Below, one piece after another: positions 11,946 through 25,100 of a DNA stretch of 64,000 nt. The translations under genes were made by a program, and so were the position numbers. The stretch spans positions 87,592,472 to 87,656,471 of the forward strand of contig CM060707.1 in NCBI GenBank assembly GCA_030686995.1, given 5' to 3'. Source of the stretch: Artemisia argyi. Taxonomy: Eukaryota > Streptophyta > Magnoliopsida > Asterales > Asteraceae. Numbering within the stretch: the first letter of the stretch is position 1; each line of letters starts with the position of its first letter. The notes below the pieces were generated by a model. That model did not search any database. It was not told where the DNA came from and worked only from the letters and a program-made list of their open reading frames with translations.

Positions 11946-14388
11946 TGTCACACCCCGCCATGGCGGAAACGCGCGGGTGTAACTTCATGGATATCATCAC
12001 AACACCTGGTGCCAACATAGAGAACAACTACATGCACATAAATAAAGCAATGTACCAACACACAGTATTGTAACAATACCCCAAGATAAAATAAATAACC
12101 AAAACAAAATCGAAAAGGTATCTTCAATAGATATGAAAGTACCAAACGAAAACATAAATATATCAAAACCAAATCTAAATAAAGTCAAATCCCAAAAACA
12201 TAACAAAGTCTCCATATGCAACTAAGTCTCGCCTAATTGCTGCCCTCAACTTTGGCCTTAGAATGTTCACCTGAAAATGATGCTTAAAATATCAACATTA
12301 CGTTGGTGAGATTCATAGGTTTAGACACACATACACTCACAAGGCAACCAGTTCACTGTGATTATAAAACATAGCTGGACAAATAAATATAGTTATCATA
12401 CAAGCTACATGTATCCATAAACCAATCATCACATAAAAAGGCAACCATCGGGCCGGAACGTGACCCCCGCTCCAAAACACATCATCAATTGGGTCGCATG
12501 CGTGAGCAACAGGATAAGCATCCTCCCAATTGGAAATCACACAGCATCAATTACGTCGCTAACCTAATCGGAATCACATATCACACAACATCAATTAGGT
12601 CGCTAACCTAATCGGAATCACACTTTCATGTACCACATAGCATTATTACGATAACATTATAAGTCCAAGCTTTTAAACCACACATAATCACAGTAACTCA
12701 AATATTTAAGACAAGCATCATTCCCATCCCAAGTTTAAAAACAAAGTAAAATATGGGACTATGAACTCACCTTAAACTCTGCAGCTTCCATAAAAATAAC
12801 TCACAATCTAAAGCACACAAAAATAATCCACGTTACAAAAGGTCAAGCTAAAAGCTACAACCCTTGTAATACACATATGATGGATGTCTAAGACTCATAT
12901 GACCCACCATGGATCTTCTAGACACCATACTAACCACCTCCATAACTTAATACTCACTAAATCCCTTGCACCTTTAAAATCATAAAACGCAGAATTTTTG
13001 GGTACATTCGCCCACACAAAATCATGAAAAATAAACCTCAACAACTCACACCAAAAATTTAACATGGTATCTCATAAGTATAGAAGCTAATCCCAGAAGG
13101 TCATGGACCAATAACACACACAAGCACTCAAAAGAAAATCGAACTTGTCAACTACTCAAATTCGGTTCTGAACGCACACCAAAAAGTTTTGATTAACATA
13201 AAATACTTTCAAAACTTTTTATCGCGAATCCTTTTCGTGGTAGTCTAATATAACCTAATACTTAACTATTCCAGAAGGCCTAGTCAAAATACCACTTTTA
13301 CAACCACAAAACACCCTCAAACTTTTACCCAAAATCTGTCCCGGTTTGACAGCTTTGACACCTTAACAAAGAAAAATCAAAAGACCAACTTCACGACCTT
13401 GAAATCAATCGTGACTAGACTTTTTGGAAAGCTCTTTCATTAAACTTCAATTTACACCTAATATTCGTGACTTAACTCTTCTCCATCTGTTATTTACACT
13501 CACATCTTTTTAGCCATAATTTTCTGCCCAAACCCTAACACATAATCTAACGCGTTTTACACTCAATTCTCTTATCCAATAACCATATTATTAACAACTA
13601 ATGATCCTAACATGTTTTACTTCATTAATTTACAGAAGTATATAAACCCTAGATTCCATCATATTAAATATTACATGAATCATAACAATAATTAATTAAT
13701 TACATGAAAATTACTATTAAAAATATACTTTGATCTTGGTTTTAGCTTCAAAAACAAAACCCTAAATTTTTTTCTTGTTTCCCCCTCCTTGGTCGACCGT
13801 ACATTCAAGAAAAAGGGGTAGGGAGGTTTTAATTTTGTATTTATAATTTCCTTTTTCCCCCTAATCCATATCTTCGGCCGCGCCCCCTTAATTATTTTTA
13901 TTTTTTTATTTTTTTATTAAATTTATTTATTACACTCAAAACCTCATACTTTTCATATTTTATGTATTCCCATAACAAAACCTTAATTTTACGACAAACC
14001 GGAAAATACTCATTTTCAAAATAAGGTTTCCAAAAATAGATTTTCACACACTCCATAACCTTTTCTCACAAAAACAACAATCCCGTACCTTACTAACGCT
14101 CAAATACTTGAACGAAGACTCGTCATGCAAAACCTCAAAACACCAAATATACACAAGACATTTCTACACCACACGGGTGATCAAAATGAACTTTCCCAAA
14201 ATCAACATCATCAGAAATCACAATAACAACCACAACGCGAAGGGATTTAGTGCTAACTCAAATACTAATCACACTATAACACACAATAACACAGATATAC
14301 CCGTATAACTACTCAAACCACACCAAACAAACTTAGATTAACTCAAGGCTAAAAGTCTAACTAACATACTAAAATCACGGTTGTTACA
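11946..14388 (-). mobile_element. Solo LTR, Ty3/gypsy, 2,443 bp
   Basis: The sequence starts TGTCACACCCCG and ends GGTTGTTACA, flanked by a perfect 5-bp duplication GAACG (11941-11945 and 14389-14393). There is no internal region, so it is a single LTR left after LTR-LTR recombination. On the minus strand it reads TGTAACAACC...GGGTGTGACA, the orientation of related 5' LTRs, with a TATAAATA box near 13840. The stretch at 13700-14300 is AT-rich and non-coding. It is related to the LTR at 1-1001. Confidence 0.9.
12545..12632. repeat. 44-bp tandem duplication inside the solo LTR
   Basis: Two adjacent copies of a 44-bp unit start at CATCAA (12545 and 12589), each containing GTCGCTAACCTAATCGGAAT. 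The related LTR at 1-1001 has a different tandem repeat (39 bp, three copies) in a comparable part of the LTR, so this region appears prone to unit gain. Confidence 0.8.
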
Positions 14389-14393
14389 GAACG

Positions 14394-14634
14394 TGTGACG
14401 TTTATGTCCCAAAACAAATTTATATTCATCCCTATATTGACATATTAACGTGTGATGTTCTCTCATGAATTAAATGTTGTGTCGATTTCATATATTCTTG
14501 AGTCATTAGTTTTTGAATTATGTGGTTTAAAATTCGTAATAAATAGTTTACCTTAGATTGTATTCGTATTTGAAAGTTCAAAGTATAACAGATTTGGAAA
14601 CAAGTATTTTAGGTTATAACTTGGCCAAGGTTTA
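14394..14634. other. Intergenic DNA, AT-rich, no feature seen
   Basis: The stretch between the solo LTR and the MITE has no open frame, repeat or RNA gene that I can support. It may belong to the LTR of the Tekay-like element, but no homology was visible. Confidence 0.4.
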
Positions 14635-15189
14635 CAGGGACGGAGGGAGGGGGGGAGCTAGAGGGTGCTTGGCCCCCTCCAATTAGCCCATTAATATTGA
14701 TAAACCACTAGCCCATTTTCCATGATTTCAATAATGTGTCTAATTGGACCCTTCTAAAGCCAAACAAATTTATATATTACATTAAATAATGTAGAGAACA
14801 ACCAGATATATTTACAAAAGAAATTGATAATATATAGAACAACAAACTGCAAAAGTACGTGGTGACTAAATTATTTTAAGTTTAAACCCTACAAGTGCGA
14901 CTATTTTTTAAGTTTTTTTCATCATATATTTTATATTTTGAAGCATCCAATTAGACAGACTATTAACAAACTATTAACGAATATTTTGTCATTCTTTCTT
15001 CCCTTTTTACTTGTAGATTTTATGTGTATGTTTACTTATAGATTTAAATCATCATCACTAGCATGTTAATTCATAACACTGCATATGATCATAGAAACTT
15101 TTCTCGGCTAGTGTGTTAACTTCAGCTTTGTTACTATCTTAAAATCCCAGCCTGGCCCCCCTTAACGTATAATCCTGGCTCCGTCCCTG
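14635..15189. mobile_element. hAT-type MITE, 555 bp
   Basis: The element begins CAGGGACGGAG and ends CTCCGTCCCTG, which are inverted terminal repeats. It is flanked by a perfect 8-bp duplication AAGGTTTA (14627-14634 and 15190-15197), the duplication size of hAT transposons. The subterminal parts are G/C-rich (CTTGGCCCCC at left, GCCTGGCCCC at right) and the centre is AT-rich with no transposase. It lies about 290 bp beyond the stop codon of the transporter gene, in its 3' flank. Confidence 0.88.
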
Positions 15190-15312
15190 AAGGTTTATGA
15201 TGTGACGGTTCTTACATTTTTCACCGTCAATCACAAATTAATACACCCTTTATATACAACTTTAGTAGCTTAAGACTTGACCAATAAAAACTATGATTTT
15301 AGCAACATATTA

Positions 15313-15318
15313 TTTATT
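15313..15318 (-). terminator. Possible poly(A) signal of the transporter gene
   Basis: The minus strand reads AATAAA here, about 165 bases after the TAA stop and before the MITE. Plant poly(A) signals are loose, so this is only a candidate. Confidence 0.35.
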
Positions 15319-15481
15319 TTTTGTTGCATGCTTGAGAATTAAACAACTAAACTTATTACATACTAAAGAGAATGTCGTCATTGAACAAATATTGCTGCCC
15401 CGAGTGTATCCTCAAACAAACATAGAATCGCGATAAGAAATGGTGAAAGTTCAAATTAGACAGTTTTACACACATAAATTA

Positions 15482-16828
15482 TTATGGCTCAAAGAAATTA
15501 AACTTGATGCCATTATCAATAATGACATAAACCCCGGCTGCAATTAATAATCCACTTAAGCCCATTCCAAGAACCCCGAGTGCCCAGTTTAGCCACCATT
15601 GGGGGCTATAGACCTTTGGTTTCTTGACCTTTAGCCACATGAAGCATGGATAAACTAACGTCACAGGTAAAGCAATCCCACCTATCAAACCAGCCATACT
15701 CGCTAGAAATGGGATTGCCACAGCGAGAAAGAAACAAATGAATCCAAATACAGTTCTTATGATCACCCTGAGCCACCATGCACATGGCTTTTTAAACCTT
15801 GTAACGTATATTGACTCAAGCTCATCAAATGTTGGCATACCGTAAATCTGGAATGAGCTAAGAGCATTGATTATCACGAGTATGCTTGCTAATGCTTGTA
15901 CTGATTTCGCCACATCTTGTGAGTGATATACAAATAGTGCCGTCAACATCCCGCTAGATGGAATCTGTGAAGTAGTGATTGAGAGTGAGTTTATTTAGCC
16001 ATGAAAACTTATTATTCTTGCATTAGATGCACATGAGTGTCTCTAGATTATGAGGGAAGTAAGCCTTGAGGGTCACTAGCTAATGAAGGCCTAATGTTAC
16101 CTAGCTTTGACAATTATATTTGACTTCTCTAGCCTCTAACTAATTTTTTTAACAAAAGTTTCTAACTATATCTAACATTTTGTTTCAATTATTAGCAGAA
16201 TCCTTTTCTATTTAATTTTATTTAACAATCAAGTTGGAATTTAAGACTATTATAAATATGAACTTAACACAAATGGTTAACTCGAGGCGTGGCAATTGGC
16301 ATGCCAACCAAGCCAAATGTACAAGCAAAGCTTGCTAAACTTGTCCCAGTATTCGTTCAACAAAAAATGCATGCTTAATAGAAGAGATAACCAACCACTA
16401 AACTCTTCTGTGTGTATCAAACTATTTTTTCCTATTCAACATACGAACTTTTAATAACTTCTGTTGTGTGTATCATTATACGGTGAGCCAAACATCGTAT
16501 TCAGCCGGTTATGGGTGAATATTGGTGGTTTGTTGTAAGGGATGGCTTAGATGTTTGGTGAGAGAAATGGGAGTTAATTAGGTATTAAGTTAGAAAATGA
16601 GATGTTTGAGGTATTTATGACCAATACTTAACGGATATAATTTAAACAAAACATGCATATATCAAAAGGGAAAATATTAAGTAGTAGTACGTAATAATAT
16701 CCCAATAATAATACACATGATAGAAGTTATTAAAAGTTTACTATACAGATAATTGAAGTTATTAAAAATTCTTATATATATTATAGAAAAAAAAGTTTTA
16801 TTGAATTAAAGAAAAAAAATGATATACA

Positions 16829-16869
<41 letters not shown>

Positions 16870-19800
16870 CAGTTAAACACATTTAAAAATTCTGTAAAAC
16901 TTTAATAGAAATAAAAACTTACTAATTGACCATAGGCCCAATAGCCACCAATTGCAAGTGGGAACAAACATATTGCAATCAGTGTGTATGAAACTTTGAC
17001 GCCTTTCCACATAGGTACTGTTGATGGATGCTTTTCACTTGAGGGCATGGTTGCCTGCATAACACATATAATTTTTACTATTACAGAGTATATAATAACT
17101 TGTTATAATTGAAATTATGTCATTCGACGTAAACAGTCTCATTAGGCAGAAGGTTGAATATATTGTTTTTAGAAAGAAAAGTGCCCCGGCAGGTTTTAAT
17201 CACAATTAACTATCAACTAGTTTTGAAAATTTTCAACTATAAATGTGAGAATAAGAAATTTTAATTTGTATAAAAGATGTCAATTTGGATTATAATTTCT
17301 GTTAATAACTCACACGAGATGAGAATCACTTAATCTATACAAATTGCTTTATAGTTATAATTTAATATCATCGTAAAATTGTGAAAAGTAAGAGGTAGTG
17401 AGAGTTGAGAAAGTTGAGGATGTCTTAATGTAAAATTTGAGAGAGCATCCTCTAATTTAAGGAAAAACCGTTAAAAGTGTGACACGTGCAACATCCTTTG
17501 TGGTGAATTATTTTTTAGATATTTTATAGTGACACATGCTTAGATTTTTAAATAATAACGAGTTATGATCATGAGTTGCCATTCTATTAATTATTAAATA
17601 TAACTGTTAAAAAGTACATACGGAATGTTTTGTAGTTAACTCGTTTTATTGTACTGTTTTGCAGTTATCTGAAAAAATTTATTGGTTTTAAATGTTAGAA
17701 TATTGAGCACACAATATTAGAATGGTCAAAAGTCAGGTCATAAACCATTTTGCCGCCATGCTAATCTTTAAGAATTTTTTTAACAACTAATCCCAAAAAG
17801 TGATATTTTAATATCCTGTATATATATTTTATTTAGAAGTTAATTATGGATTCCAAACTTATCTGGGCATTCATGTATACTTTAACGTAACGTGGATCAC
17901 AATATATTTTTCTATTATACGCACCATGAGCAAAATATTGTTTCTTAGCACAATTTTGTTTTTTCTTACTACAGTATATTTTTGGTGTTATAATGCTAAA
18001 TTGAAAGTAGTAAATTTATATATATCTATACTACTATATAATGTATTTGGGACTATTATATAATTAGAAATGCTTAAAATTCAGATTTTTTTTCTTGTTT
18101 ATTATGAAAAAATTTCGAAATTAATTTGTTAGAAAGCAAGTTGGTTAGTAAATTTGTTAGGAAGCGATTGGTTCTTCAAACTAAAATTATTTGGCTTAAT
18201 CATCTCTAATCTCTCTACTTATAAAGCATGAAAACAACTAAACGTGTAACCAAATAACACAAAATAAAATCACACGGTACCCGCCGACGCATTGCGTGGG
18301 TACCGTTCTAGTGTACATAAGGATAGGTATGGGGTTTAATTACCTGAATTTCCAATATCAGATTGTGTCCTCTAAATGCAAAAGCAACGATGCCGAGGGC
18401 ATTTAGAACATCGAAAATCTTAGAGACTTCGCTACCAATCCTAATTGGATTATACGACACATTTGGAAGTCTGCCTTCGGACACTGACACCGCCCAAATC
18501 GTTGTACAATATCCAAGGGCCGTGATTGCCCCAACAAGTGATATGCCAGCTATCGAGTTTAGATTGGGAAGTTGAGAAAGAAGCACTGCACCACAAGTGA
18601 ACACCAAGTACCATTCGACCGTCGTAAGGGTCTCAGCTTTGCATTCATTGGCAGCACATACGACTTGAAAGAATATCTTGGATGTTGATCCTCCAATGAT
18701 GATCAATGTGACACATGTACCTGCTGATAAGTAAATGATTGGAAATAGCGCTAGTGCCTTCCCTAATCTTTCACCTACGAGGCATCATTTACTAGATTAG
18801 CTAACGTTGTTACTGTAAATCATGATAATCATGTAATTATCACTAATTAAATAAGCATACCAAAGGTTGCATTTGCGAGTTGCATGTATCTACTGTATCG
18901 GATTCCAGTTTCAGGTGATTCATGAAGATTCACAAGTAAATACAAAGTGTAAAGTTGCCATATGAATGCCAAAGTCAAGGCTATGACTCCCCAAGCCCTG
19001 TAATAACAATAAGAGCATATTAACATCTTTACTATGAGCTAATCTTCAAACATCATGACTATTACAGTATTCAACAAGGGCAGTACAAAGTTTTTGACTC
19101 GTGCACTGTAACAAAAAAAGGAAAAAAAAAATAAATAAATAAATAAAAATAAAAATAAAAGCCTAGTTATATGTTGAATTCCCACATCTAAATATTCTAT
19201 TTTCATTGATCACAAACCCATGGTCTGACTTCCGTGAACGTATATGATAGTGCCCTGCTGCCTGTCAAGACTTAACTTTTTTTCCACATCTTTATGAGTT
19301 CAAAATGACTAGTATAGGTTAACAGGATTACTGAAGTCATTATTTACTATACAGCTATCTGTATAACAACAAAATTAGATTTTTGAAAGCTTATAAACTG
19401 TGACTTTTTGCTTACTGAGTTAGACATGTTAATTTTATTTGTTGTTATTTAACCGGTTACAATATGTACATAGGTTTAAAGGGAAGCACTTATTACATAG
19501 TACAATATCCCATTTACGTTTTAATTTATTTTGATCGGTTGATGTCTGAAAGTAGACCTCATTTTGAAACAAAACAACACGCTAACATAGACATTTAATA
19601 TGGGATATGGAAAAAGAAACTAGAAACAGATTTTTGAGTATGAACCTGATAAATAATTAATGTAGCAGTGAAATTAAAAATCGAGCAACTAATTACCAGC
19701 CAAGAATTGTGAAAGCAACAGGAAGAATAAGTGCTTGAATTCCAATCCCAGAGCAAAGCGTATGAAAAGCTGCATAGTAAGCATTTCCATTTCTTGATTC

Positions 19801-20238
19801 AGTAATAGGCAGCCATGCATCTGTTGGGTCTAATTTGGTAAGATGAAGTGCTTTTCTAAGAGGGCTACCCAAAGGTGTCAAAAATCTTGGCGTTAAATTT
19901 CTAGACCTTATATAGGCCATGGGTGTCCTAGCTCCACTAGGTGGCATGGTCACAGGTCGGTCTGGTGTCCCAAGAAACGGTGACCGTGACATGGATGGTG
20001 AGTGCATCTGTGATGCAGGAGCCGATATGACTGGTGGAGTATTTGAAAATGTTATCTTGTTGCCGGTTTTTGGTTTGGTAGTTTTAATAGTTGTTTGTGG
20101 GTGGTCCGGTGAGTTGAGTAGCGGCGAGCGAGATAAGGATGGAGAGTGGAGTTGCGAAGACAGAGCAGAGGTTGGTGGGGAGTGCACAGATGACGGTGTT
20201 ACCGCGCTGGATCCACCATGATCAGTAAAGTCTCTCAT
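15482..20238 (-). CDS. Lysine/histidine transporter-like amino-acid permease (LHT8-like), five exons
   Basis: Exons by GT-AG junctions are 20238-19697, 18997-18861, 18774-18344, 17054-16923 and 15964-15482. Together they give 1,725 nt and 574 residues with no frame break. The protein would be a plasma-membrane amino-acid/proton symporter of the AAAP (Aa_trans) family. The first ~150 residues are hydrophilic and Ser/Pro-rich, with an internal duplication (HSPSLSRSPLL and HSPSMSRSPFL). Transmembrane segments start near residue 165. Family signatures are TTVEWYLVFT, SQLPNLNSIAGISL, NALGIVAFAFRGHNLILEIQ, MWKGVKVSY, LFPLAIGGYWAYG and SSFQIYGMPTFDELE. The start is the first ATG, since an upstream in-frame TAA excludes an N-terminal extension except through another exon. 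Introns are 699, 86, 1,289 and 958 bp; they hold no gene, and the last has a 35-base A run (16830-16864). This is the only intact cellular gene here. Confidence 0.92.
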
Positions 20239-20506
20239 GATGTGATCGAGTTCGAGGTTGGGCTTATTCGAACTTTTGGTGATCACTTGTATGAACTTTT
20301 AGGCAGATATATATACATAGCATAGAAGGCAACTGAGGTCAAAATGTGAAACATTTGAAAATAAAAGGCTGCTAGAATGTTGGTGTGCGTATGCTGACCA
20401 AAAATTGGCATGTGCTAGAAAACAATTTATCTAGCATATGTGCGAGATATATTTTGATACGGAGGGTTCAATACTACAGTATGTTTAACTATAAAACTTC
20501 ATCTAT

Positions 20507-20559
<53 letters not shown>
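20239..20559 (-). promoter_or_regulatory. Residual proximal promoter of the transporter gene
   Basis: Only about 320 bp separate the start codon from the copia-1 LTR. TATATATA lies at 20307-20314, roughly 70 bp upstream of the ATG, as a candidate TATA box. A 49-base A run (20510-20558) directly abuts the LTR. Anything further upstream in the original promoter now lies beyond 53700. Confidence 0.5.
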
Positions 20560-20561
<2 letters not shown>

Positions 20562-21350
20562 TTTGAAATTATGATATCATGACATTCATATAAAATAAAC
20601 CAAACACATCAAATGAGCATAGCGGAAACAATTATAACAAGATCATATAACATGTAATTAATTAATCAATATTAAATAGTAAAAATACCTTTGTGATTCT
20701 AGCCCAAACAAGAATCAAATTGCAATCTTCAAATCAAGAACCCTAATTAGGGTTTATGTGGATTATAAGAATTACCCCCTACCTCTTTTGTAATTCAATC
20801 CAAGAATCAAACAATAGTGTGTTTGAATAGCGTTCTTGTACACACGTACTAATTCAAGAAAAAGTTTATGCAAGTAAATTAAACACAAAACTTTGTAGAT
20901 CAATAAAAATCGAATCCCTTATGGGATTGTTTTGATGGATCGACTAGGGACAAAGAGAAGGAGAGAAAAACACCAAGATGTGTGTGCACAAGTTATGAGA
21001 AAACAATGCACCTTGGGTTTGTTTATATACTATTAAAAACTTGGAGCTCAAGACACAAAGGAGGTGGGTTTACCCTCTTGGCCGATAGGTTGTGGAGTCC
21101 CCAAGTGATTCCGGAACCTTCCCTTGTTTCCAAATATTCATTAGTATTTCTTTCCTAATATTCGTCTAACGTCGTTAGTCATTCTCCGTTAAATACTAAC
21201 GGTCGTTACTAGTTTTGTGTTTATTAATAATTACGTATAACATTTATAAATAATTATTTCTTTTACTCTTCATACGTATTGTGTGCAATCCCGTGATCTC
21301 GAGTTCGATCCTAACACACGACTATTATTATAATGTCTATAAAACCAACA
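20560..21350 (-). repeat. 3' LTR of copia-1
   Basis: This 791-bp LTR is the same length as the 5' copy and nearly identical to it by eye. It ends in ATAAAACCAACA at 21350, next to the purine tract on the minus strand. It lies just upstream of the transporter gene and reads toward it, so any LTR transcript could run into the gene. Confidence 0.92.
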
Positions 21351-21360
21351 GCTCCCACTT

Positions 21361-22158
21361 AGACATATCATAATAGTGTGATCACATCGGTTAGCATCTT
21401 GCAACACGCCGATGCCTCTAGTACAACTCGAGTAAGGCTCCTGGAAAACCTTTTAATGATTTCTCATTATTATTATCCCTTTGTTTATAATACCATGTTA
21501 ATAAGGATATAGATCTAGGTCATTCCTTAATTAACCATACTGTTTCTCGTTATTAGAAATTGACAAGATTACCAAATCTTCTGAACCTTTCAGGAAAGAC
21601 CTTGGGCGTGGCTACGCAAACACCTTGACAACCCTACGAGGGGCCCAGCAGTATTAAACTCCAAAAATTAATTTTAAGGAACAAATTCTTTATTGATTAC
21701 AAGCAAAACACACAAACTTTGTAACACTTCCGAAAACAACCCTTATGACTACCAGTTTCATATAGCGTTAAGTTGTTCCAAAAAAATGTACTACATTCAT
21801 GACCGTTATCTTGTATCTCAAGTCTAAGGATAACTTCTTACGATTTACTTAATGACAAGATCCATAAAGTAACATCATATAGTCGGGATAAGTCCTATAT
21901 TCAGTATCATCGAATATCGTCTGAAATAGCATGACTACGCATCAATATACTTTAAGTATATTATACCAACCTTCAGATTTGCCTTAATTTAATAATATTC
22001 CGATATTATTAACTGACAACGGACAATTTAGAATAACTCTTATTCATGGATTTAAACATGCAAAAATAGGACAACAATAATTAACAATAGAAATAAACAT
22101 ACCAACATACTTTATTTCATTAAAATAATAATTGTTTACAATATCCTTTATCCAAATA
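21361..22158 (-). other. 3' non-coding region of copia-1
   Basis: About 800 bp between the RNase H stop and the purine tract contain no open frame or recognised motif. Confidence 0.6.
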
Positions 22159-25100
22159 CTAATCACAGTTATGCATGAAACTTCTAGATAATTTAAGTCC
22201 AATTCCATTGGCTAATTCATTAAGCTTTTCTTTCGCCAAAGCCTTAGTGAATGGATCAGCTAACTTATCATCTGTGTGAACTTTCAGCAGATTTATTTCA
22301 CCTTCGTTGACCTTTTCACGAACAAAGTGATACTTCCGTAGAAAATGTCTGGTGCCTCTCATGACTCCAGGTTCATTGGCAAATATGATTGCAGCAGAAT
22401 TGTCACAATACATATTAATAGGTAATTCAATTGAAGGCATAACACCAAGCCCTGAAACGAATTTCCTAATCCAAACAGCCTCCATAGCAGCTTCTAAAGC
22501 AGCAATGTATTCAGCTTCTGTTGCAGACATCGCAATTGTACTCTACTTCTCGCTCTTCCAGTCTACTGCTCCTCCATTTATAACAAAGACATAACCCGTC
22601 TGAGACTTCGAATCATCTTTTTTACTTTGAAAGGACGCATCGCAGAAACCTGTAACACAAAGTTCTGCAACTGGTTCTCCACCATATACCAAAAACATAT
22701 CTTTTGTATTTCTCAAATACTTAAGAATATGTTTAACAGCAATCCAATGTTTTTCACCTGGATTCTGTTGAAATTGACTGGTAATATTTTGAGCAAACGC
22801 CACATCTGGCCTTGTGCATTTTACCGCATACATAATAGATCCTACAGCCGAAGCATAAGGAACTTTACTCATGCGAGCCACCTCAGCAGGTGTTGAAGCA
22901 CAAAACTCATCACATAAGCCATGTTTTACTTCCATCGGAAAATATCCTTTCTTGGAATTTTGCATACTGAATTTTTTCAATATTTTGTCAATGTAAGCAC
23001 TTTGACTTAATCCAATTAACCGCCTTGATCTATCTCTATAGATTTTGATTACCAGAATGTATGCAGCTTCTCCTAAATCTTTCATAGAAAAGCACTTTCC
23101 AAGATATGTCTTAACCTTTTACAAACTTGGAATGTCTTTTCCCATGATCAATATGTCATCACCATATAAAATTAGGAAAATTACATTATCACTCCCACTA
23201 GCTTTGTGATACACACATGGCTCATCAAGATTCTAAGTAAATCCAAAAATTTTGATTTCAGTATCAAATCTCTTGTTCCATTGTCGTGATGCTTGCTTCA
23301 ATCCATAAATGGATCTTTGAAGTTTGCATACACGATTTGGAAACTTTGGATTTTCAAACCCTTCTGGTTGTGCCATATAGATGTCTTCATCTAGATGACC
23401 ATTTAAGAAAGTAGTTTTCACATCCATTTGCCAAATCTCATAGTCATAGTAAGCTGCTATAGCTATGAGAATCCTTATAGCTCTTATGTCTGCTACAGGA
23501 GAAAAAGTCTCCTCGTAATTAATTCCAAAAGTTTGAGTAAAACCTTTAGCAACTAGACGAGCCTTATAAGTGTGTGCATTTCCATCCATGTCAGTCTTAA
23601 TCTTGTAGAGCCATTTACTCCCGACTACCTTGGCACCAGGAGGAAGGTCTACTTCTTCCCAGACTTCATTATCATGCATGAATTGTATTTCCCCATTCAT
23701 AGCAGCTTTCCATTTCTCCTTTTCATGACTATTAATGGCAGCTCTATAACTAGTAGGTTCATTACGATCCCCTAGTAAATTCTCATCAACCTCTACATTA
23801 AGACATAGACGGTCAGGAGCTTTCACAGATCTTGAAGATCTGCGAATGGGAACTACATCAACTTCCGGTGGAGGACCTAGACTTTCAGGTTCTACAGGAA
23901 GTATGCTAGTGTTTTCTGAAGGTAATGCAGTATCTTGATCATATTCTAGATCATATACTCTCCCACTGACTTCTTGAGATACAAAATCACTTTCAAGAAA
24001 GTCACCATACCTAGCAACAAACACTTTGTTCTCAGGTGGACAGTAAAAGTAGTAACCCATTGTTTCCTTTGGGTATCCTACAAAAATGCACTTTACAGAT
24101 CTTTGTTGGAGTTTATCTTGTGAGTCACGTTTAACATACACCTCACAACCCCATACCTTTAAATAAGACAAGTTCGGAGCTTTTCCAGTCCACATCTCAT
24201 ATGGTGTCTTATCAACCTTCTTTGTGGGGACCATATTCAAAATACGAACAGCTGATTCAAGAGCATAATCCCAAAAAGACAAAGGAAGATTAGTAAGATT
24301 ATACATTGATCGAACCATGTCTAACAATGTACGATTCATTCTCTCAGATACACCATTTTGTTGTGGAGTATATGGAGATATGAGATTCTGGACAATTCCA
24401 TTCTCAGTTAAGAAATCTTTAAAATCTTGACTAAGGTATTCACCACCTCGATCAGAACGAAGAGATTTAATCTTCTTTCCTAATTGCAATTCTACTTCTG
24501 CTTTGAAAACTTTAAATGTTTCAAACACCTCATGTTTATGCTTAAGTAAATAAACATAACCATAACGGCTGAAATCATCTGTAAAACATAAGAAGTAAAC
24601 ATCACCTCTCCTTGACACATGTCTAAGTGGTCCACACACATCAGTATGTATCAAACCAAGTAGATCTGAAGCTCTTTTCATATTGATATGAAAAGGTTTC
24701 TTAGTCATTTTCCCAAAAATACAAGACTCACACTTATCAAATGACTCATCATTGATATTCTTCAAAAGCCCTTCTCTTTGCAGCTTTTGCATGCGAGTCT
24801 TGCCTATATGGGCAGTCTACAGTGCCAAAGGTAAGAAGAATTCAAGTCATACTTTATTCTCTTACTAATGTTGTACATCGAATTATTATTATTGTTGTTG
24901 GACATACAATCATTCATATCAATTTCAAACACACCATTCACAGCAACATCATTAAAATAAAATACCTCATTTAAAGAAATAGAAATTTTATTGCCATCAA
25001 TAGTATGAGTAAAACCAAGATCCATCAAACATGAAAAGGAAACAACACCACTAATTATAGAAGGTGCATAATGACAATTGTTTAAAACAAGTACTAAACC

